A DNA stretch of 13,373 nt, from positions 1 through 13,373 of the forward strand of contig JAFMSB010000017.1 of the NCBI GenBank assembly GCA_017353815.1, written 5' to 3'. Shown in pieces: positions 8,129 through 13,373 of the stretch; within the stretch, counting starts at the first letter, position 1, and the number at the start of each line of letters is the position of its first letter. The notes beneath the pieces were generated by a model. That model was not told the origin of the DNA and did not search any database. It saw only the letters and a list, made by a program, of their open reading frames with translations. The translations under genes and the position numbers were made by a program. This stretch comes from Methylocapsa sp. (lineage in GTDB: Bacteria; Pseudomonadota; Alphaproteobacteria; Rhizobiales; Beijerinckiaceae).

Positions 8129-8342
8129 GGGCTCAGTTTCAAAACTTTCGTGCGGTTGCGGGCCGGGCGAGGGAGCAGAAAGGGCGAAGGTCAGGGGGTA
8201 GACCGCCGCAGTGTTACCTCGCCAATTCATATAAAGGAAACATGACAGCAACGCTCTTCCCGGGCGAGCGGAGCCAGGTTAACCAAATCCGGCACATGGG
8301 CGCCGTAATGCCATTATTTTGGCGTCTTAACGGCATATTTCG

Positions 8343-8357
8343 AATTAGATGCTAATT
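8343..8357. promoter_or_regulatory. Perfect inverted repeat in divergent promoter region
   Basis: AATTAG-ATG-CTAATT has 6-bp arms and a 3-bp spacer. It lies in the intergenic region between the divergently transcribed permease and lysozyme genes, 29 bases upstream of the lysozyme ATG. AT-rich in a G+C-rich region, it resembles an operator for a dimeric repressor. No cognate regulator is encoded in the window. Confidence 0.4.
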
Positions 8358-8386
8358 TGAGCAAGTTTCCGGTTGGCGCGATCTTC

Positions 8387-9211
8387 ATGCGGCATTTATC
8401 CCACAAGCTGTTGTTCCTTGGCACGAAATTATGGCTTGGCGCGGCGCTGCTCGCCGGCGGATGTGCGGGCAGCATAGCAGGAGATGGGCTGCTCCAGAAA
8501 CCGGGCGATTACCAAGTGGGCGGGATCGACGTTTCCAAATATCAGGGGGACATCGACTGGAACGGTGTGCGCGGCTCGGGGGTGCGCTTTGCCTGGATCA
8601 AGGCCACCGAGGGCGGCGACCGGGTCGATGAGAAATTTGCCCAGAATTGGGAGGGAGCAAAAGCCGCGGGCGTGCCGCGGGGCGCTTACCATTTCGCCTA
8701 TTGGTGCCGGCCAATGCAGGAGCAGGCGGCATGGTTCAAGGCCCATGTCCCAAACGACCCTGCCGCCTTGCCGCCGGTCCTTGACGTCGAATGGACCGGG
8801 CATTCCAAGACCTGCCCGAAAAAAGTGCCGCGCGACTTCGCCCTCGCGCAAATGAAGATCATGCTTGCGGCGATGGAAGAAGCCTATGGGAAAAAGCCCA
8901 TCATTTATACATCGATCGACTTCCATCGCGACGTCTTGGAGGGCGAGCTTCTTGATTACCCCATCTGGGTGCGCAGCGTGAAATGCCATCCCTCGCTCAA
9001 ATATGGCAGCCGCCACTGGCGTTTCTGGCAGCATACCTCCGAAGGCCGCGTTGCCGGAATTCGCGGCAATGTCGACCGCAATGCGTTCAATGGCTCGCTC
9101 AAGGAATGGCAGGTGTGGCTCGGAACCAACAAGGCCCTGGCCGATACCAAGGAGGCGCCCGCCCAACGGCCGCCGGCAGATGTCGGCTTATCTGTTGCTA
9201 AAGGAACCTGA
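8387..9211 (+). CDS. GH25 family lysozyme (muramidase), probable lipoprotein
   Basis: Glycoside hydrolase family 25 enzyme, 274 residues, expected to cut the beta-1,4 bond between N-acetylmuramic acid and N-acetylglucosamine in peptidoglycan. The catalytic domain spans about 44-240. It begins GIDVSKYQGDIDW (first conserved Asp at 48) and contains the active-site LDVEW (D133, E135). GAYHFAYW, PIIYTS, FWQHTSEG and the closing GNVDRNAF are further family landmarks. The N-terminus is hydrophobic and ends LLAGGC, a plausible lipobox with Cys26 as the lipidated residue, so the enzyme may be membrane-anchored in the periplasm. A ~30-residue Ala/Pro-rich tail follows the domain. The ATG at 8387 is preferred to the TTG at 8357, which overlaps the inverted repeat. 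It is divergent from the ABC operon. Its role may be wall remodelling or attack on other cells; context does not decide. Confidence 0.92.
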   Translation: MRHLSHKLLFLGTKLWLGAALLAGGCAGSIAGDGLLQKPGDYQVGGIDVSKYQGDIDWNGVRGSGVRFAWIKATEGGDRVDEKFAQNWEGAKAAGVPRGAYHFAYWCRPMQEQAAWFKAHVPNDPAALPPVLDVEWTGHSKTCPKKVPRDFALAQMKIMLAAMEEAYGKKPIIYTSIDFHRDVLEGELLDYPIWVRSVKCHPSLKYGSRHWRFWQHTSEGRVAGIRGNVDRNAFNGSLKEWQVWLGTNKALADTKEAPAQRPPADVGLSVAKGT

Positions 9212-9217
9212 GCACGG

Positions 9218-9237
9218 CGGGGAGGGCCCCTTTCCCG
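9218..9237. terminator. Hairpin between convergent genes
   Basis: CGGGGAGGGCCCCTTTCCCG can fold into an 8-bp stem (two G-T pairs on this strand) with a 4-base loop. It lies in the 28 bases between the lysozyme stop and the stop of the convergent membrane-protein gene, the usual place for a shared two-way terminator. No T-tract follows on either side. Confidence 0.35.
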
Positions 9238-9239
9238 GC

Positions 9240-9830
9240 TCACTTCGCCTCAATAAGCTTTGTCTTGCGGCGGCGGTCCCAGAGATAATAGGCAAGCGCG
9301 CCCGCCAGAATGACGCCCGAGGCAAGAAAAGCATAGACCACCTGGCGCGACCCCCCGCCAACCGTCATGCCGAGCCTTCCCGACATGACCATGTCCTGAT
9401 TGTCCCGGACTGTGACAAGCACGGTGTATTTGCCCGCCTTCTCGAAACTCGTGTTGAGCGTAATCACTCCGGTCGGATAGGTCTTGGGCGGCTGATAGAC
9501 GAGCGTGACCGGATCGAGACTCTTATCGGATGCGGTCTTTGCAGTTTCCTCGCCGCTCACGATGCGGACCTCGGTCGCAAGATCGCGCAGCCCTTTCGAA
9601 TCGGATGTGAGCGTGACCACGGCGGGCCCGGCAGCGGGAATATCCTCGCAGGAATCATCCAAGGTGCCGGAGAGGTAGACGGCGACCTTCAGCTCATGCA
9701 TTCCGGCCATCAGCATGCAGCCCATGTTCATATTCATGTCCATGAGGCTCGAATCCTGGGCTCGCCCCGGCGTGCCGAGAATTGTAAATCCTAAGGTCAA
9801 GGCTGCCGCAACCCGGCCAATTCCACGCAT
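9240..9830 (-). CDS. Exported, C-terminally anchored protein with Met-rich segment
   Basis: Unrecognised protein of 196 residues. Residues 1-24 are a signal peptide (cleavage probably after GRA). Residues 30-44 carry seven methionines and one cysteine (MDMNMNMGCMLMAGM). Residues ~46-158 look like an all-beta, Ig-like domain (LKVAVYLSGTL..., KAGKYTVLVTVRDN), with a second cysteine at 61. Residues 164-184 are a transmembrane helix followed by a basic DRRRKTK stretch, so the beta domain should sit in the periplasm with the C-terminus in the cytoplasm. Met-rich segments are common in periplasmic Cu(I)-binding proteins, so metal binding is possible but unproven. The ATG start has a good GGGAGG site 10 bases upstream. 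It is 70 bp downstream of lhgO on the same strand, with a hairpin between, so co-transcription is uncertain. Confidence 0.75.
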   Translation of the reverse strand: MRGIGRVAAALTLGFTILGTPGRAQDSSLMDMNMNMGCMLMAGMHELKVAVYLSGTLDDSCEDIPAAGPAVVTLTSDSKGLRDLATEVRIVSGEETAKTASDKSLDPVTLVYQPPKTYPTGVITLNTSFEKAGKYTVLVTVRDNQDMVMSGRLGMTVGGGSRQVVYAFLASGVILAGALAYYLWDRRRKTKLIEAK

Positions 9831-9892
9831 CGGTTGATTTCCTCCCGGATGATTTGACCGCCTTGTACTAAGAGGGCGGAGGCTTTGCCAAC

Positions 9893-9913
9893 CGGCGAGC
9901 TCATAGCTCGCCG
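9893..9913 (-). terminator. 8-bp hairpin with the lhgO stop codon in its loop
   Basis: CGGCGAGC and GCTCGCCG pair perfectly around a 5-base loop that contains the TGA of lhgO. There is no U-tract. It may protect the 3' end, attenuate read-through into the gene at 9240-9830, or be incidental. Confidence 0.3.
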
Positions 9914-11103
9914 AACCGCGCCAGAGCCTTTTGCGCGATCATGCGCGCGATGGGAATAGCCGAAGTTGCCGCAGGCGAAGGCGCGTTGCAGACATGCAGC
10001 ATGCGCGCGGTTTCCTCGAAAAGGAAATCATGCATCAGGGTGCCGTCCTGCATGACCGCTTGGGCGCGAATACCGGCTGTGGGAAGTCCCAGATCGGCCA
10101 GGGTGAGACTCGGGCAATATTTGCGGCACTGCGCAAGATAGGCGCTTTTCCAAAGCGAATTCCGCAGCTCCTTGATCCCTGCTGCGAGATTGTTGCGGGC
10201 AAGGCGCCAAAAGCCTGGATAGGCGAGGGTGCTCGCGGCATCCTTGAGATTTAGGGAAAACTTTTCATAACCCTCGCGGGCAAGTCCCAGCACCGCATTG
10301 GGGCCTGCGAGGATTCTTCCATCGATCGTCCGGGTCAGGTGAATGCCGAGGAAGGGCAGCTCGGGGCCGGGTATCGGATAGATGAGATGGTTGATGAGAC
10401 CGGCGCGCGATTTCGGCAAGGCGTAGAACTCGCCCCGGAACGGCACGATCCGGTGTTTGATCTTAAGGCCCGCGAGCTGCGCGAGCCTGTCCGATTGGAG
10501 TCCCGCGCAAACGATAAGCATATGCGCGCGCCAGCTCTGGCCGGAAGAGGTAATCTCGACGGCGTCCGCCTCTTCCCGGATCGCGGCGATCTCCGCGCCG
10601 AGCCGGACTTCCGCGCCCTCGGCCGCGAGTATCTTTGCGAAGGCAGAGGCCACTGCCTTAAAATCGACGATCGCGGTCTCCTGGATCAGCAGCGCGCCTA
10701 AGCCGCAAATGTTTGGCTCCAAGCGGCTGAGGCCGGCTGCCTCGATCCGCTGGGCTTCCACCCCATTTTGTTTCGCACGCTCGAGGAGGACATCCATCCG
10801 GGAAAGCTCGGCTTCGCTCGTTGCAACAAGGAGCTTGCCGCAGGTTTCGAATTTTATGCCCTGCTCCAAACAGAAGGCTTTCATGGCCGCTGCCCCCTCG
10901 CGGCAGAAGCGGGCCTTTAGGCTGCCCGGCGCATAATAGATTCCGGCATGGATCACGCCGCTGTTGTGGCCCGTCTGGTGTTGCGCGACGGCGCCTTCCT
11001 TCTCGAGCACAATGAGCGAGGCTCCAGGGCGCGTGCGCAGAATTTCGGCGGCGGAGGCGAGGCCGGCAATGCCCGCGCCAACGATGGCGAAATCGTAAAT
11101 CAT
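9901..11103 (-). CDS. lhgO: L-2-hydroxyglutarate oxidase (FAD-dependent)
   Basis: FAD-dependent oxidoreductase of 400 residues that oxidises L-2-hydroxyglutarate to 2-oxoglutarate, clearing a wasteful or toxic side product of central metabolism and passing electrons to oxygen or the membrane quinone pool. The N-terminal dinucleotide fold is IVGAGIAGLASA (about 7-18). The family signature HNSGVIHAGIYYAPGSLKA lies at about 46-64. LEPNICGLGALL and the C-terminal LHVCNAPSPAATSAIPIA are also characteristic. Length matches the family. The ATG at 11103 is preferred over an adjacent TTG at 11106; an AAAAGAG sequence lies upstream. It appears to have its own promoter, although I cannot point to one in the ~170 bases between it and the insertion-sequence end. 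That stretch (11104-11272) shows nothing else I can name. Confidence 0.9.
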   Translation of the reverse strand: MIYDFAIVGAGIAGLASAAEILRTRPGASLIVLEKEGAVAQHQTGHNSGVIHAGIYYAPGSLKARFCREGAAAMKAFCLEQGIKFETCGKLLVATSEAELSRMDVLLERAKQNGVEAQRIEAAGLSRLEPNICGLGALLIQETAIVDFKAVASAFAKILAAEGAEVRLGAEIAAIREEADAVEITSSGQSWRAHMLIVCAGLQSDRLAQLAGLKIKHRIVPFRGEFYALPKSRAGLINHLIYPIPGPELPFLGIHLTRTIDGRILAGPNAVLGLAREGYEKFSLNLKDAASTLAYPGFWRLARNNLAAGIKELRNSLWKSAYLAQCRKYCPSLTLADLGLPTAGIRAQAVMQDGTLMHDFLFEETARMLHVCNAPSPAATSAIPIARMIAQKALARFGEL

Positions 11104-11272
11104 CAAACGCTCTTTTCTGGCAGCAACGCCGTTGCGGCTATCCCCTTACACCAGCTTTGCGAGGACAAAACAATACTTGCCAGATGCGGCAGGTAAATGG
11201 TGGCCCGGCCTGCGGGGGCGCCCGGTGAGCGGCCTTCGACTAGACCTTCCAGTCCTGCGTCATCGCGTTCTA

Positions 11273-11367
11273 GGGCCTGTTGGGATTCATCGGGAGTTTA
11301 GTATGGCAGAGGCGAGGTAGATCATTGCTGAGAAGCTTCGGCCGGTTTTTTCGGCGCGTATGGCGAC
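11273..11367 (-). mobile_element. Insertion-sequence end with transposase C-terminal fragment
   Basis: GGGCCTGTTGGGATTC at 11273-11288 looks like the terminal inverted repeat of an IS5-like element and is preceded by TA (within CTAG), a target such elements favour. Reading inward on the minus strand, the ~26 codons before the TGA at 11287 give VAIRAEKTGRSF...YLASAILNSR, typical of the extreme C-terminus of this kind of transposase. The other end and the rest of the transposase are absent, so this is a ~95-bp remnant. It supplies the last residues and stop of the reading frame above it. Family assignment is from memory of such ends and is tentative. Confidence 0.55.
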
Positions 11368-12048
11368 GTCTGACACCGTACTACTTAAATCATGGAAAGA
11401 TTGCCCATACTCGGTCATTCGCTCGTTTGCGTGCCCAGTAATTTCGGTGACGACGACATCCGGCTTTTCTACAGCCGTTCCCAATTTCCCGAAATCTTGG
11501 CCTACGAAATCAGACGGTTTTGGCTGCGGGCGGGCTGACTCTTGCGCTCCTTGGGACGGCGGCGGCGGCGCCAGCGGCCCTTCGGGCACGAGCGGGACCC
11601 CTCGGCCATGCTCGACATCTTCTTTCGGAGATTCTTCGCCTCGCACCCGCCGCTCTTCGTAGCTTTTGTCTTTCTCATTGGATGCGACGTCCGTCGGATC
11701 ATCCGCGCCGCCGGTAGCCGCGGAGCGCCCCTCCACTACGCCTTCGCCTATGCCCGCGCCACCGGAAGTCCATTGGCCACTCTCGCGGCCGTTTCCGGCG
11801 GGGACGCGGGCAGCGAATAGCTGCAAAGCCTCATCCTCGCCGCATGGCGGCAGGTTCGCATGGGCGAGATGGGTATAAGCAAGCGCTTTGTCGCCATTGT
11901 TCCAGAGCTCGCAAGCACGAAGAATTTTAACGAGAAGATAGGGCTCGATTGGCCGCTCATTTGCCGTAGCAAGCAACGCCCGCGCGCGCGGCTCATCATC
12001 AAGCGCAAGCAGAAGTACGCAACCTTTATCCCGCGCGAATTTCGCGAT
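11287..12048 (-). pseudogene. Second toxin-like cassette, truncated by an IS remnant
   Basis: Paralogue of the gene at 12492-13367 over the leader and linker, with a different C-terminal module. ERPIEPYLL, ACELWN, KALAYTHLAHA, RVPAGNGRESGQWTS, EKDKSYEERR and GEESPKEDVEHGRGVPL all align with that copy. The C-terminal part, GKLGTAVEKPDVVVTEITGH followed by ANERMTEYGQSFHDLSSTV, resembles small toxin-type domains with a HxxxRMxxRG-like motif (DUF4258-like, from memory). It stops mid-domain and runs into ~26 residues of transposase. Homology extends upstream of the first usable start (TTG, 11976) to about 12048, but no ATG, GTG or TTG exists there, and 34 residues just before RVPAGN are missing in frame. 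The frame is continuous with the preceding gene apart from that gene's TGA at 12085. It is probably a decayed displaced cassette; a short product from TTG 11976 cannot be excluded. Confidence 0.6.
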
Positions 12049-12084
12049 GGACTGCGCCGACTTTAAAAATCTCGCGACAAATCG

Positions 12085-12495
12085 TCAGTCAATTGGCCTG
12101 CGGGCGTGAAAGGACCTTATTACTTTCTCCTCGTTCCTACTTGCGTTTCCGTCATAAAAGAGACGGACCAATTCGAATTCATGAGGCCATGGCTCCTCGT
12201 AGGAATAGCCTTCGAGGTCATAAAGGTAGCCTCTGTTAATGGTGAGGAGAAATCCGGCACCCTGCTTAAGCCGGGTTAGGTCTGCGTTTACATCACCGAA
12301 ACTGAACGATGGCGACCCGGGAAGTGGAGGTATTTCGCGAGGCACGGAAAGATAGGTGAAAAACCCTGCTCCGGTCATTTCCCGCTTTATGACAGCTGAC
12401 GCTCGATACTGACGAAGGAGAATTTGAAATATTTCTGATTTGCCGTCGAGCAATTTTTCGAGAACTGCTTTCTCAAGCGCTGCCTGCGTTGTCAT
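12085..12495 (-). CDS. Small protein coupled to toxin-like gene; candidate immunity protein
   Basis: 136-residue soluble protein with no signal peptide or membrane helix. Recognisable patches are GAGFFTYLSVP (about 42-52), FSFGDV, LKQGAGFLLTI and LEGYSYEEPWP (about 94-104). I recall these motifs from small uncharacterised proteins often found beside toxin-like genes, but I cannot verify that here. Its ATG overlaps the TGA of the upstream toxin-like gene by ATGA, so translation is almost certainly coupled, giving fixed stoichiometry as in toxin-immunity pairs. Base composition looks lower in G+C than the neighbouring genes. Its job, neutralising the C-terminal module of its neighbour, is inferred from position, size and coupling. 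It could instead be a chaperone or adaptor. Confidence 0.75.
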   Translation of the reverse strand: MTTQAALEKAVLEKLLDGKSEIFQILLRQYRASAVIKREMTGAGFFTYLSVPREIPPLPGSPSFSFGDVNADLTRLKQGAGFLLTINRGYLYDLEGYSYEEPWPHEFELVRLFYDGNASRNEEKVIRSFHARRPID

Positions 12496-13367
12496 GGAAA
12501 AATCGTGCCTAATTTAACGGTGCCATCGCTCATAACCTTGCCCCTAACGGTTAGTTTTTGACCATGAACCGTGACTTCAATCTCATATTGCCCGGAAATA
12601 TTTTGCTGCCGCACCGCTTCTTGTGTCGCATCCTTGATCGCACTGAAAGCAGCCTCTTGCGAACCGAAGTCAGCGACCAATGAATCTAGTCCGCGACCCA
12701 GTTTGTCAAAGATATGGTGTAGCTTGTTTGGGTCGCTCGCAAGTGGTTCCCCCTGCGCTCCTTCACCCGGCGGCAGCGCCAAAGGTCCATCCGGAAGGAG
12801 CGGGACACCTCGGCCATGCTCGATGTCCTCTTTGGGCGACTCTTCGCCTCGCGCCCTCCGGTCCTCATAACTTTTGTCTTTCTCGTCGGACGCGACGGTA
12901 ATCGAATTATCCGCGCTCGCGCCGTCTGAAGCGCCGGACCGCCCCTCCACTCCGCCTCCGCTTGTGCCTGCGCTATTTGAGGTCCATTGCCCGCTCTCGC
13001 GCCCATTGCCTGCCGGCACACGCGGCTGTTCGGTATTATATTTCTCAAAGCTGAGCAGCTCGGGATTAAAACCCTGCGCCTTTAGCAGTGCTTGCTGGGT
13101 CACGCCCGATTCGAGAATCTCGTCCGCAGCGAAGAGACGCAAGGCACGCTCTTCATCGCAAATCGGCAAACCCGCATGCGCTAAATGAATATGCGCGAGC
13201 GCCTTCTCACCTTCGTTCCAGAGCTCGCACGCGCGCCGAATCTTGGCGAGGAGATAGGGCTCGACAGGCCGCTCTAAGGCGGTGGCAAGCAGCGCCAGCA
13301 CGCACGGCTCGTCGTCGAGAGCGACTCTCGTTGCGCCTCTCTTGTCGCGGGCAATTTTCGGGAGCAC
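12492..13367 (-). CDS. Polymorphic-toxin-like protein: conserved leader, linker and C-terminal module
   Basis: About 291 residues. Residues 1-105 form a mostly helical leader (ERPVEPYLLAKI, RRACELWNEGEKALAHIHLA, LLKAQGFNPELL, KYNTEQP). RVPAGNGRESGQWTS follows, then a low-complexity Ser/Gly and charged linker (SDEKDKSYEDRRARGEE...GRGVPLLPDGPLALPPGE). The C-terminal ~75 residues are a compact domain: LHHIFDKLGRGLDSLV, GSQEAAFSAIKDATQEAV, then beta strands YEIEVTVHGQKLTVRGKV and KLGTIFP. From memory this last module resembles C-terminal toxin domains of the 'HIF...FGSQEAA' kind, in which a second His is usual; here that place reads GRG. There is no signal peptide. The frame stays open to the window edge, so the start may lie further upstream than the GTG at 13367. 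The downstream partner overlaps by 4 bp. The biochemical activity is unknown. Confidence 0.7.
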   Translation of the reverse strand: MLPKIARDKRGATRVALDDEPCVLALLATALERPVEPYLLAKIRRACELWNEGEKALAHIHLAHAGLPICDEERALRLFAADEILESGVTQQALLKAQGFNPELLSFEKYNTEQPRVPAGNGRESGQWTSNSAGTSGGGVEGRSGASDGASADNSITVASDEKDKSYEDRRARGEESPKEDIEHGRGVPLLPDGPLALPPGEGAQGEPLASDPNKLHHIFDKLGRGLDSLVADFGSQEAAFSAIKDATQEAVRQQNISGQYEIEVTVHGQKLTVRGKVMSDGTVKLGTIFP

Positions 13368-13373
13368 CGTTCC

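Noticed and set aside
8429..9166. 245-codon minus-strand frame antisense to the GH25 gene
   Set aside because: The plus strand carries all catalytic and family motifs; the antisense frame has no recognisable feature.
11287..13373. Prophage structural genes
   Set aside because: The RVPAGNGRESGQWTS-type linker also occurs in phage-related proteins, but no portal, capsid, integrase or lysis gene is present, and the coupled small gene and exchanged C-termini fit toxin cassettes better.
1..13373. tRNA, rRNA or CRISPR arrays
   Set aside because: No tRNA-like cloverleaf with a T-loop consensus, no rRNA stretch and no regularly spaced repeat series was seen on either strand by eye.

Overview
The window looks like chromosome from a high-G+C alphaproteobacterium, probably of the order Hyphomicrobiales (Rhizobiales). 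This is inferred from G+C and codon usage, from the single-chain double permease paired with an ATPase carrying an AAA-associated C-terminal domain, and from toxin-like proteins with the 'RVPAGNGRESGQWTS' linker. The exact genus cannot be read from the sequence.

Left part (1-5033): two tandem plus-strand paralogues (108-2117 and 2307-4436) encode large exported beta-propeller proteins of the PQQ-repeat-like type. Both have a signal peptide, conserved cysteines, a small C-terminal beta domain and the same tail (GD-x-WPPDKDPN). The duplication also covers the sequence after the stop codons. The second copy has its own AT-rich upstream region with a perfect 11-bp tandem repeat and a possible promoter. 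A frameshifted fossil of a CARDB-like (Ig-type) domain follows at about 4621-4922.

Middle (5034-9830): a minus-strand operon encodes an ABC importer of the nitrate/sulfonate/taurine type, a permease with two fused membrane domains followed by its ATPase. It ends at a perfect 9-bp hairpin and has no substrate-binding protein beside it. Divergently transcribed is a GH25 lysozyme with a probable lipoprotein signal. Convergent to that is an unrecognised exported, membrane-anchored protein with a striking methionine-rich segment.

Right part (9893-13373): lhgO (L-2-hydroxyglutarate oxidase) on the minus strand, then the end of an insertion sequence, then a region that reads as a polymorphic-toxin locus. 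The gene at 12492-13367 has a conserved helical leader, a proline/glycine/charged linker and a C-terminal toxin-like module. It overlaps by ATGA the gene at 12085-12495, a candidate immunity protein. Directly downstream and in the same frame is a second copy of the leader and linker with an unrelated C-terminal module (11287-12048). That copy has lost a usable start, has a 34-residue internal deletion, and is cut off mid-domain by the insertion-sequence fragment. A shared leader with exchanged C-termini plus a coupled small gene is the main evidence for a toxin-immunity system, and this is the most interesting part of the window.
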